The position numbers and the translations under genes are program-made. From Hymenobacter siberiensis (GTDB taxonomy: Bacteria; Bacteroidota; Bacteroidia; Cytophagales; Hymenobacteraceae), in the NCBI RefSeq assembly GCF_018967845.1, contig NZ_JAHLZZ010000001.1:248001-312000 (forward strand): a stretch of DNA of 64,000 nucleotides, written 5' to 3'. The notes under the pieces were generated by a model, which worked only from the letters and a program-made list of their open reading frames with translations, searched no databases and had not been told where the DNA came from. The stretch's first letter is position 1; each line of letters begins with the position of its first letter. This document shows, piece after piece, positions 38,401 to 45,636 of the stretch.

Positions 38401-40101
38401 GTCGGCGGCTACCAGGGTCACGGGGTTGCTGCCGGCATCGGCCACGGCGGGTGTGCCGCTCACGGTACCCGTGCCGTCGCCATTGTCCACCAGCGTCAGC
38501 CAGGCGGGCAGGGTCGGCGTTTCTATCTCCAGCTTGTCGCCGTAGGGCAGGTCTGGGTCAGTCATCGAGATGCTGTAGCTGAACGGCTGCCCGGCCACCA
38601 CCGACAGCGAAGCCGGCGCGGGGGTCGAGGTAAAGCTCGGGGCCGAGTTCACCACAAACTGCAGGCTGTGGGTACTCTGGTCGCTGGAGTTCGTGTTCTG
38701 GGCCGTGAAGGTGGCCGCCTTCAGGCCCCAGTCGGCCACTACGGGCGTCCAGTTCAACTGGGTGCTGGTGGGGTTAGCGGCCGGGGTAGGCAGGGCGGGC
38801 GAGTAGCTGGCGCTGGCCGGCAGGCCCGTGGCACTCATAATACGCACCAGCGTACCGGGGTCTACATTCGAAGCCTGAATGGTACGGGTTACCAGTGTGC
38901 CCGGCGTAATCTGCACGATGCTCCCGTTAGACGGCGTTGGTGGCACGTCAAACGTCGGCTTGGTGCTTACCTGGATGGTCACGGAGGTGTTGGTCTGTAC
39001 CCCTACCGCGTCCTGCGCCACAAATGTGATAACACTGGTACCGAGTGTGCTAGTGGTGGGCGTCCAGGAGAACGTGCTTAGCACCGGGTTACCGGTGGCG
39101 GGCAGAGCTGGGCTCATGCTGGCGCCGGGGGGCAAGCCAATGCCTTTCAGCGTCACGATGTCGCCCGCGTCGCTATCGGTAGCCCGCACCGAGAAATTGA
39201 TGGGGGTACCAGGAGCCACCTGGTACACGTAGTTGTTGGAAGGAGTAATGCTGTAGTCGAATTTCGGCGGGGCCGAAACATTGGTAATCTGGATAATAAA
39301 ATCGACCAGAACAACGGTTTTTCCATCGCTCACCTTTACCATCGCATCGTATATGCGGCCCACCGGGGCACTCACAGTATTAAACGTAATGCCGCCCGTA
39401 GTGGCATTAATGGCCAGGCCAGGCGCATTGGTGAAGGCGGTACCGTTCAGGTCGGCTGAGGTGGCCAGGCTATATGTGAGGGGGTCGCCATCGGGGTCGT
39501 TGGCGGCCAGCTGGAAGGCTGCAGCCGCCTGGCCGGTGGCCAGGTTCACCACCGGGGGCAGCGTCGAAACCGGCGAGTTATTCCCAGTTCCGGCATTTAC
39601 GATGGTTTTGACGTACCACGTTCCGTTGGCATTATTGAAGAGGGTACTCAGGCGGGCGCTGCTGCTGAAGTAGGCCGTGTAGTTAATAGCGGCCGGGTAG
39701 GTGTGCGTGACCGTAAACTCGCCATAAAAGTTATCAGCAGCCACATCTACGGATGTCACAGTCAGGTTGATGGAAGTGACGCCCCCGTCACCGAAATACA
39801 GATTATCAGCCACCGAAACGACCGAGCCCACGACGATATTACCGCTAAAAAAGCTGCGGCGAAACGACTCGCTGACCTTTAGCTGCACGGTGCGCCCAGT
39901 GGCATCAGTAGTAACCGTGCGCCATGTAATGTTGCCGTAGCGAAAGTGCGAGGCGCGGGCCGGCGAAGCCGCGCCCAAAGCCAGTACGCAGCACAGCAGC
40001 ACCAAGCGCCAGGCGGCCCCTAGCGTCGGCCAACTGGCACGCATCGGCTGGCCGGCGCTTCCCGTTGGGGCAATGAATGAATGAGTAAGCGTGTTGTCCA
40101 T
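35422..40101 (-). CDS. Giant T9SS cell-surface protein with HYR and Ig-like repeats
   Basis: About 1,559 residues from the start at 40101 (alternatives at 40158 and 40044). A signal peptide ends ASPARA, then the Bacteroidota surface-protein opening SHFRYGNITWRTV. Residues about 170-620 are cadherin/putative-Ig modules (NDPDGDPLTYSLATS and similar). Residues about 640-1000 repeat a unit with LDANGQASITAAQVNNGSSD and CG(x)SxNPVTLTVTD. Residues about 1000-1330 are HYR domains (VNDTEAPTISAPA-type). A Cys/His-rich block (CDKDKVIVCHNGHEICISPN) and a type A T9SS sorting domain (LSVFPNPAADK to the end) close it. It probably forms a surface adhesin or stalk; no catalytic motif was seen. The repeats make this region prone to misassembly. 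Confidence 0.88.
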   Translation of the reverse strand: MDNTLTHSFIAPTGSAGQPMRASWPTLGAAWRLVLLCCVLALGAASPARASHFRYGNITWRTVTTDATGRTVQLKVSESFRRSFFSGNIVVGSVVSVADNLYFGDGGVTSINLTVTSVDVAADNFYGEFTVTHTYPAAINYTAYFSSSARLSTLFNNANGTWYVKTIVNAGTGNNSPVSTLPPVVNLATGQAAAAFQLAANDPDGDPLTYSLATSADLNGTAFTNAPGLAINATTGGITFNTVSAPVGRIYDAMVKVSDGKTVVLVDFIIQITNVSAPPKFDYSITPSNNYVYQVAPGTPINFSVRATDSDAGDIVTLKGIGLPPGASMSPALPATGNPVLSTFSWTPTTSTLGTSVITFVAQDAVGVQTNTSVTIQVSTKPTFDVPPTPSNGSIVQITPGTLVTRTIQASNVDPGTLVRIMSATGLPASASYSPALPTPAANPTSTQLNWTPVVADWGLKAATFTAQNTNSSDQSTHSLQFVVNSAPSFTSTPAPASLSVVAGQPFSYSISMTDPDLPYGDKLEIETPTLPAWLTLVDNGDGTGTVSGTPAVADAGSNPVTLVAADLYHHGASYGLITQSFSITVIPCTVQAHATPLTLVLDANGTATLTTAQFDGGSTASCGIALMTLSQSAFSCANYGANPVTLTVTDANGNVSTDTQTVLVDDTMAPTAVAQNVTVYLDANGQASITAAQVNNGSSDNCGAITLSLQKQGLVSAFSQAQEHSVLTLSAPAGAVFTAVNFASYGTPNFVNGTFQYGNCNATNSQSIVESYVLNQNTASILADNSVFGDPCYGTFKRLAVQATYTLGSPVPQLAYTCANVGSANNPVLLTVTDAYGHVSTATANVTVLDAIAPTAVAQNVTVQLDANGQASVTAAQVNNGSADNCGVANVSVSSGSFTCANLGANPVTLTVTDASGNVSTATATVTVLDNILPTITAPAALTVSADAGQCSATGVALGTATAADNCSAMVASNAPATFAKGTTTVTWTATDASGNTATATQLVTVNDTEAPTISAPAMVSVSADLGQCSASHVALGNPVAGDNCTGVMVTSNAPAVFLKGLTTVTWTATDAVGLTATATQVVTVLDVENPIISAPAAVVVSANPGQCSATGVALGNAIATDNCSGVTVANNAPATFAKGSTTVIWIATDAAGNKATATQTVTVNDTERPNLMVPANMVVSAPATQCGATVSFNPTATDNCAGATVVASPASGSTFPVGTSTVSVTATDASGNTSTGSFTMTVNDVTAPTVATRTVTVTLVNGVASVTAEQVDNGSTDACGIRSLSLNRTSFSCANLGNNPVILTVTDIHGNVASAPATVSVVGTIPAPAIAVTPSSTVYTGGVATNLYIGYGAQSATLTASGGVSYVWIGSKGLSSNTVSNPVFTATTLGTFTFTVTATNQYGCTATATVTLHVINAYCDKDKVIVCHNGHEICISPNAVPAHLTGHPGDQLGNCTTAVRGVAANAPVANSTNELSVFPNPAADKATVSFRTAENGAAQVVVYNLLGQRIATLYDGTVTAGQLYSATLNSANLSTGLYVCRLVTNGKTESLRLNIER

Positions 40102-40226
40102 GAAGAAGTTGAGCAGGGGTGAAAATTGAATGGTAAGACTAACGAAAGCGAGAGGCAATCCCTTTAGGCTAGATTTTAGATTTTTTATTATATGAAAATT
40201 TTAAAAGCTAATCTGTACCGGGGCAG

Positions 40227-40259
40227 CAAACCTACAATTTCATTCGCCTAAAATACAAA
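40227..40259 (-). promoter_or_regulatory. Complete Bacteroidota-type promoter of the giant T9SS gene
   Basis: On the minus strand, TTTG (40256-40259) is followed after 21 bases by TAGGTTTG (40227-40234), both perfect matches to the -33/-7 consensus. The predicted start of transcription is near 40220, giving a leader of about 120 bases. Confidence 0.65.
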
Positions 40260-40585
40260 TGTTAGTTTTACGTAAAACCGCAAATGCAACTCTGACAGTT
40301 GACGATTTTCGCAATTACTCCCGTTTAAAACTTGGCAAATTCATCAAATACAATATCAACAGATTATATTATTAGCAATAACTATAAGTTAATATTTTTG
40401 CACTCATCACATAGTTTATCAGTGAAAAACACAAGAAGTATTTTCAAAAAACTGTCGCACGGAGGCAAATTATAGATTTAACTATTCTAATTTTTCATTA
40501 CCACACGTTCTATTTGCTTTCTCAGGGAAGATGCTGCCTGGGCAGGGGGCATTTGATGCCTGAGCCTCCCCTTGCCCGGCCGGTG
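40260..40585. other. AT-rich intergenic region upstream of the giant surface gene
   Basis: About 325 bases, strongly AT-rich between 40140 and 40505 in contrast to the GC-rich genes around it. No open frame or stable hairpin was found. It separates divergent genes and may contain binding sites or be a remnant of other DNA. Confidence 0.45.
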
Positions 40586-40593
40586 TAGATTTG
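40586..40593 (+). promoter_or_regulatory. Candidate -7 box of the GNAT gene, near-leaderless
   Basis: TAGATTTG is a perfect TAnnTTTG with three bases before the ATG at 40597. No clear -33 element. Confidence 0.45.
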
Positions 40594-40596
40594 GGG

Positions 40597-41118
40597 ATGA
40601 AGAAACCGTTTGTCCTCACCACCGCTACGGCTGCTGATGCCCCCAGCCTCACCCAATTTGTGAACGCCGCCTACCGGGGCGACACCGCCCGCCAGGGCTG
40701 GACCACCGAAGCCGACCTGCTCGACGGCCAGCGCATCGACGAAGCCGGCCTGCGCGACATGCTGGCCCTGCCCCACGCCGCCATCCTGCTCTGCCAGAGC
40801 GAAACCGGGGAACTGCTCGGTAGCTTCCACGCGCAGGCCAAAGGCGAGTTGCTCTACCTCTCCATGCTGGCCGTGAACCCTGCCGGCCAGACCCAGGGCG
40901 TGGGCAAATTCCTGCTGAGCGCAGCCGAGGACTACGGCCGCCAGCACGGCTGTACCACTAGCAAAATGACCGTCATTTCCGTGCGCGCCGAGCTGATTGC
41001 CTACTACGAGCGGCGCGGCTACCACCTCACCGGCACCACCGAGCCCTTCCCCACGGACCCACGCTACGGCATTCCGAAGCAGCCGCTGGTGCTGCTGGTG
41101 CTGGAGAAATCGCTGTAG
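40597..41118 (+). CDS. GNAT family N-acetyltransferase
   Basis: A 173-residue acetyl-CoA-dependent transferase. Motif A, the acyl-CoA site, reads LAVNPAGQTQGVGKFLLSAA (Q/RxxGxG type, about 90-110), and motif B is in the YYERRGYHLTGTTEPFP segment (about 133-150), the usual end of the GNAT fold. The start at 40597 is preferred over an in-frame TTG at 40591. Substrate unknown. It converges with the peptide deformylase gene. Confidence 0.9.
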   Translation: MKKPFVLTTATAADAPSLTQFVNAAYRGDTARQGWTTEADLLDGQRIDEAGLRDMLALPHAAILLCQSETGELLGSFHAQAKGELLYLSMLAVNPAGQTQGVGKFLLSAAEDYGRQHGCTTSKMTVISVRAELIAYYERRGYHLTGTTEPFPTDPRYGIPKQPLVLLVLEKSL

Positions 41119-41125
41119 CTTCCGG

Positions 41126-41614
41126 CTACGGCCGCCAGCGAAACGACTGCGCATCCATGGCCCGCATGGTGCACAATACCCCATCGAGGTGGTCGCATTC
41201 GTGCTGGAGCAGTTCGGCGATGTCACCCTGCACTTCCCAGCGCTGGGGCTGCCAGTGCTCGTCGCGGTACGTCACGGTGAGGGACACGTGCCGCTGCACC
41301 CGCACCAACAGGTTGGGAAAGCACATGCAGTCGTCCCACATCTCGAATAGCTCCGGGCTCAGGTCGGTCAGCGCTGGGTTGAGCAGCACGATGGGACGGC
41401 CGTCGAGGTGCAGGTACACCAGGCGCTTCATCACGCCAAGCTGTGGAGCGGCAATGCCCCGGCCGAAGTGGTATTTGGCGCGCACTTCCTGCATCACGTT
41501 GTGCAGGTCGGCCACCCAGCCGGCTACCTGGGGCAGGTCGGCTTCGGTCACGGGGGCGCACACTTCGTAGAGGCGCGGGTCGCCCAGCAGCACCATGTCG
41601 GCGAGGGTTTTCAT
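41126..41614 (-). CDS. def: Divergent peptide deformylase
   Basis: A 162-residue enzyme (start 41614; the frame to 41662 has a less likely N-terminus). Peptide deformylases remove formyl from nascent N-terminal methionine. Motif I GRGIAAPQLG (51-60) and motif III HECDHLDG (His138, Glu139, His142) are intact. Motif II, normally EGCLS, reads DDCMC (94-98): the metal ligand Cys96 is kept but the flanking residues differ. The protein may be an accessory, atypical deformylase rather than the housekeeping one. It is downstream of the S9 peptidase, with a palindromic repeat between. Confidence 0.85.
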   Translation of the reverse strand: MKTLADMVLLGDPRLYEVCAPVTEADLPQVAGWVADLHNVMQEVRAKYHFGRGIAAPQLGVMKRLVYLHLDGRPIVLLNPALTDLSPELFEMWDDCMCFPNLLVRVQRHVSLTVTYRDEHWQPQRWEVQGDIAELLQHECDHLDGVLCTMRAMDAQSFRWRP

Positions 41615-41668
41615 GGGGTTGGGTGGGTTAGGGCGAAGGATGGACGGAATGGAAATTAACAAAAGAAA

Positions 41669-41773
41669 AGAACGTCATGCTGAGCGGAGTCGAAGCATCT
41701 CTACCGCTTCGTTGCAACCAATGTTGGTTACTACTGCGGTAGAGATGCTTCGACTCCGCTCAGCATGACGCTC
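41669..41773. repeat. Palindromic repeat R6 (GTCAT-family)
   Basis: The arms AACGTCATGCTGAGCGGAGT and its exact complement continue through CGAAGCATCTCTACCG around a loop of about 35 bases. The GGAGTC/GACTCC variant is compensated on both sides. Confidence 0.92.
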
Positions 41774-41823
41774 GACTGTACTCAACGACGCTGAACGGCG
41801 CTCAGAAAATCATACTCCTACCC

Positions 41824-43890
41824 TCAGTTTGAACCGGACTTCCCGGCCTCCGCCGTTCGGCCGGGCTGCAAGTAGGTGTCCATCCATTCCAGCCAGAAGC
41901 GGTTGCGTTCGCGCTGGCGCACGGGGTCGCTGGCGTTGTGGGCGGGCACGGGCCAGGCGATGAATTTGGTGGTCACGCCATTGTCTTTCAGGGCATGAAA
42001 CAGCTTGTACGACTGCGTGACGGGCACGCGCGGGTCGGCGGTATTGGCCAGAATGAGGGTGGGCGTGCGGATACGGCCGGCCAGGGTGATGGGCGACTGC
42101 TCGCGGTAGTTCTGGAAATTGGCCTCGCTCAGCCAGGGCGAGGGGCCGATGGCGGCGGCGCGCTGCACGTTGGAGTCGCCCAGGTTGTATTGGTCGAGCC
42201 AGTCGGTGACGGCCGCGCCGGCCACGGCGGCCTGCCACTGCGCGGGGTAGTGGCCCAGCAGCCACACCGTCATGTAGCCGCCATAGCTCCAGCCGCTCAC
42301 GCCAATGCGGGAAGTATCAACCATCCCGCTGCGCTTGAGCTGGGCCAGGCCGGCCATCACGTCGCGGCCGGGGCCGGCGCCCGCATCGTGGGTAATGGCG
42401 GCTTTGTAGGCGTTGCCGAGGTTGTCGCTGCCCCGGTAGTTGGGCTCGAACACGAAGTAGCCCCGGCCCGCAAACAGCTGGGCCTGGGCCGAAAAGGTAG
42501 CCGTGGAAGCGGCCGTAGGGCCGCCGTGGATAACGAGCACCAGTGGGTAGGTTTTGCCGGGTGTGTAGTTGGAAGGGTAGGTCAGCTCGCCATCGTTGGT
42601 CACGCCGTCCGACTGCCAGGTGAGGGTCTGGGCCTTGCCCAATTGCAGGGCGCGCACCTCTTTATGAAAGTCGGTGAGGGCTTTGGGGGCAGCCGTGGGC
42701 GAGGCCATGTAGTAAAGCTCGGCGGGGTGGCCGGGGTCGGTGCCGATGAAGGCCAGGGCGCCGGTGCGGCTCACGGCCACATCTACCCAAAACGACCAGT
42801 TCGGGCTCACCGTGCCCAGGTTGAGCTTGCGGGCCGCGCCGCCCTTCAGCGGCTGCAGCCACAGGGCGGTGCGGTTGCCATCGAGCCCGCCCAGGAGCAG
42901 GTTCTTGCCATCGGGCATCCAGATGGTGCGAAACACGTCACGGTCTAGGGCTGGGGTCAGGTTGCGACCTTCGCCGCCGGCCGCGGGCGTTACCCATATT
43001 TCGTTGATGTTGTTGGTGTTGCCCTGGCGCGGGTACCAGTAGGAAAGCTGGCTGCCATCGGGCGAAAACGTGGGGTAGCCCTCCAGCATCTTGCGGCCGG
43101 TGAGGGGGCGCACAGTACCATCGGCCACGTTCAGCACCTGCGCGGTGCGCTGGTTGCCATCGCCGGAATACGGCCCCGGCACCTGCACGAAGGTCAGCGA
43201 CTTGCCATCGGCACTCCAGGACAGGGGCGACGAGGGGGCGCCCGGCGGAATGGTCACCGGCAGGCTCCACGCGCCGGAGGTGAGGCGGGTGGCCGCGCCA
43301 CCGGCCGCCGGCACCAGCCAGATGTGCGAAACCGTAGGCGCGGCACCCAGAAACAGGTCGTTGTTGCCCACCTCAAACGCGTCGTAGCCCTTGTCGGGCG
43401 GGCCGGCTGCGTTGCTGGCCTTGTCGGCCGTCACGTAGGCTACCGTCCCGCCGTCGGGCCGCCAGGCGTAGTGCTGCACGCCTCTGCGGGCATTGGTAAG
43501 CCGGCGGGGTTCGCCGCCGCGCAGGGCCTGCACAAACAGCTGCGGCACCGAGTCCTTGCCGGCCCCGGTTTTGACCAGGTAAGCCAGCTCCTGGCCGTTG
43601 GGCGACCAGCGAGGCTGCGTCAGGCCGAGGCGGCCGGCCGCCAGCGTGCGCTGCTCCCCGTTGGCCGGGTTCACCAGTACCAGGCTGGTCAGAAACCGGT
43701 CTTCGGCGTAGTCGGGCGTGGTCACCACCAGGGCAATACTTTTGCCATCGGGCGAAAACTGCGGGTCGGCCAAGCCGGTCATTTTGGCCAGGTCGCCCAG
43801 CTCAAAAGGGCGATTTTGAGCCCGGAGGGCCGCCGTAGGCAGCAACAGCAGCCACAGCAGGGCCAGGTGCCAGGAGGAGAAGTTTTTCAT
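41824..43890 (-). CDS. Exported S9 family peptidase (prolyl oligopeptidase type)
   Basis: A 688-residue secreted serine peptidase. The start at 43890 gives the signal peptide MKNFSSWHLALLWLLLLPTA; the longer frame to 44064 runs through palindrome R7. The N-terminal 400 or so residues are a WD40/PD40 propeller (PQFSPDGKSIALVVTTPD, PRWSPNGQELAYLV). The catalytic domain has the nucleophile GVSGWSYGGYM (about 533-543), the acid in NTADPRVPV (about 616) and the His in PVPAHNASDP (about 650). It cleaves small peptides, probably dipeptidyl- or acylaminoacyl-peptidase like. It is one of several exported peptidases in this stretch. Confidence 0.93.
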   Translation of the reverse strand: MKNFSSWHLALLWLLLLPTAALRAQNRPFELGDLAKMTGLADPQFSPDGKSIALVVTTPDYAEDRFLTSLVLVNPANGEQRTLAAGRLGLTQPRWSPNGQELAYLVKTGAGKDSVPQLFVQALRGGEPRRLTNARRGVQHYAWRPDGGTVAYVTADKASNAAGPPDKGYDAFEVGNNDLFLGAAPTVSHIWLVPAAGGAATRLTSGAWSLPVTIPPGAPSSPLSWSADGKSLTFVQVPGPYSGDGNQRTAQVLNVADGTVRPLTGRKMLEGYPTFSPDGSQLSYWYPRQGNTNNINEIWVTPAAGGEGRNLTPALDRDVFRTIWMPDGKNLLLGGLDGNRTALWLQPLKGGAARKLNLGTVSPNWSFWVDVAVSRTGALAFIGTDPGHPAELYYMASPTAAPKALTDFHKEVRALQLGKAQTLTWQSDGVTNDGELTYPSNYTPGKTYPLVLVIHGGPTAASTATFSAQAQLFAGRGYFVFEPNYRGSDNLGNAYKAAITHDAGAGPGRDVMAGLAQLKRSGMVDTSRIGVSGWSYGGYMTVWLLGHYPAQWQAAVAGAAVTDWLDQYNLGDSNVQRAAAIGPSPWLSEANFQNYREQSPITLAGRIRTPTLILANTADPRVPVTQSYKLFHALKDNGVTTKFIAWPVPAHNASDPVRQRERNRFWLEWMDTYLQPGRTAEAGKSGSN

Positions 43891-43921
43891 GGGACGAGAG
43901 ATGATTAAAATATAGTGATAA

Positions 43922-44025
43922 AGAACGTCATGCCGAGCGCAGCCGAGGCATCGCGCTCGAATCGTCCTCACGATTGAGTTGTTACCCCAAGCGAGATACC
44001 TCGGCTGCGCTCGGCATGACGTTCT
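43922..44025. repeat. Palindromic repeat R7 (GTCAT-family)
   Basis: The arms AGAACGTCATGCCGAGCGCA and its exact complement continue through GCCGAGG(C/T)ATC, around a loop of about 38 bases. It lies between the M20 and S9 genes on the same strand. Confidence 0.92.
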
Positions 44026-44077
44026 GTTTCCAGCATGACGGACGGCTGCCACCCAGCTTTTCAAAGCAGCGGGTGCG

Positions 44078-45517
44078 TTAGTCGCGGTAGTTCAGCGCCG
44101 GCTTGCGGTCGCCGAGCAGGGGTTTGTACACGTAGCTGCCCACTTTCTGCTTTAGCTCCGCTTTCGCCTTAGCCACCAATTCGGCATCGCTGAACAGGTC
44201 GATGGCGGTGAGGGCCATGGTTTTGGCGGCCACCATCATGCCTTTGCTGCCAATTTCTTTGCCGCTGCACGCCACGGCCTGCCAGCTGTGGGCGGGTGTG
44301 CCGGGTATCCAGGTGGCGGCCATCAGGCCCACGGTGGGCACCACGTAGCTCACGTCGCCCACGTCGCTGCTGCCGCCGAGGTCGCGCAGCAGGTAAGGCG
44401 ATACTTCGGCGGCCTGAGCTACGGGCGGCGCGGGCGCGCCCAGCGACTCCTGAATTTTCTTGCCGAAAGCGGCTTCTTCGGCCGTGTAGCTCACGCCGCC
44501 CACCTGCTCCAGGTTGCGCTGCAGGGTGTGGGCCAGGGTTTCGTTGATAAGCAAATCGTGCGTGCCGCCGATGATTTCATAGTCCATGGTGGTGCCGGTG
44601 CCCAGGGCGGCGCCCTCGGCGGCTTTCACCACGCGGGCAAACACGGCCTCTACCTCAGCGCGGTTGGGGTGGCGCACGTAGTAGTACACCTCGGCGAAAT
44701 CGGGCACTACGTTGGGGGCCTTACCGCCGTTGGTGATGACGTAGTGAATGCGGGTTTCCTGGGGCACGTGCTCGCGCATCATGTTCACCATGTTGTCCAT
44801 AGCCTCCACGCCGTCGAGGGCGCTGCGGCCCCGCTCGGGCGCGGCGGCGGCGTGCGCGGCCACGCCGTGAAACCGGAATTTGGCCGACGAATTAGCAATA
44901 TACTTGCCCACCATCGTGGCGTTTTCGCTGCCGGGGTGCCAGTGCAGCACGGCATCCACGCCGTTGAACAGGCCGGCCCGCACCAGGTACACCTTACCGC
45001 TGCCGCCCTCCTCGGCCGGGCAGCCGTACACCTTCACGGTGCCGTGCAGCTTGCCTTCCTTCATCAGCTTCTTGATTTCGATACCGGCCGCCACGCTGGC
45101 CGTGCCGAAGAGGTTGTGGCCGCAGCCGTGGCCCGCGTTCTGCCCGGCAATGGGCGATTTATCGGCCACGGCCTCCTGGGCCAGGCCCGGCAGCGCATCG
45201 TACTCGGCCAAGATGCCGATAACCGGCTGGCCGCTGCCGTAGGTGGCCACAAACGCCGTGGGAATGTCGGCCACGCCGGCCTGCACCGTGAAGCCGTTTT
45301 TGCGCAGCGTTTCCTGCAGCAGCGCCGAGCTTTTGGTTTCCTTGTAGCCCATCTCGGCAAAGCCCCAGATGCGCTGCGCCACCTGCTGATACTCGGCGTA
45401 GTGGGCCTGCAAATCCTGCAGGGCTTCAGTTTTGAGGGCTTCGGTGGGTGGCTGGGCCGGGCGGAAGGCGGCCAGCAGGGCGGCCGTCAACAGGGTCAGG
45501 GTCGTGTATTTTTTCAT
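44078..45517 (-). CDS. Exported M20 family amidohydrolase/peptidase (AbgB-like)
   Basis: A 479-residue enzyme with signal peptide MKKYTTLTLLTAALLAAFRP (start 45517; MHS three codons further is also possible). M20 features are GILAEYDALPG (about 100-110), NAGHGCGHNLFG with metal-binding Cys/His (about 127-137), CPAEEGGSGK (about 168-177) and HPGSENATMVG. The pattern is close to p-aminobenzoyl-glutamate hydrolase subunit B and related exported amidohydrolases. It probably cleaves an acyl-amino acid or dipeptide. It is upstream of the S9 gene. Confidence 0.92.
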   Translation of the reverse strand: MKKYTTLTLLTAALLAAFRPAQPPTEALKTEALQDLQAHYAEYQQVAQRIWGFAEMGYKETKSSALLQETLRKNGFTVQAGVADIPTAFVATYGSGQPVIGILAEYDALPGLAQEAVADKSPIAGQNAGHGCGHNLFGTASVAAGIEIKKLMKEGKLHGTVKVYGCPAEEGGSGKVYLVRAGLFNGVDAVLHWHPGSENATMVGKYIANSSAKFRFHGVAAHAAAAPERGRSALDGVEAMDNMVNMMREHVPQETRIHYVITNGGKAPNVVPDFAEVYYYVRHPNRAEVEAVFARVVKAAEGAALGTGTTMDYEIIGGTHDLLINETLAHTLQRNLEQVGGVSYTAEEAAFGKKIQESLGAPAPPVAQAAEVSPYLLRDLGGSSDVGDVSYVVPTVGLMAATWIPGTPAHSWQAVACSGKEIGSKGMMVAAKTMALTAIDLFSDAELVAKAKAELKQKVGSYVYKPLLGDRKPALNYRD

Positions 45518-45636
45518 CGAATGCATGTGGCGAAGTACGCTAATATTTAACTGGTTATCCAACTCCTGGCTTTCCGATAGCAACCGCCACCAGCCGGCGC
45601 AATTAATCGGGCTGGAGGCATTCGCGCCGGCCGGCT

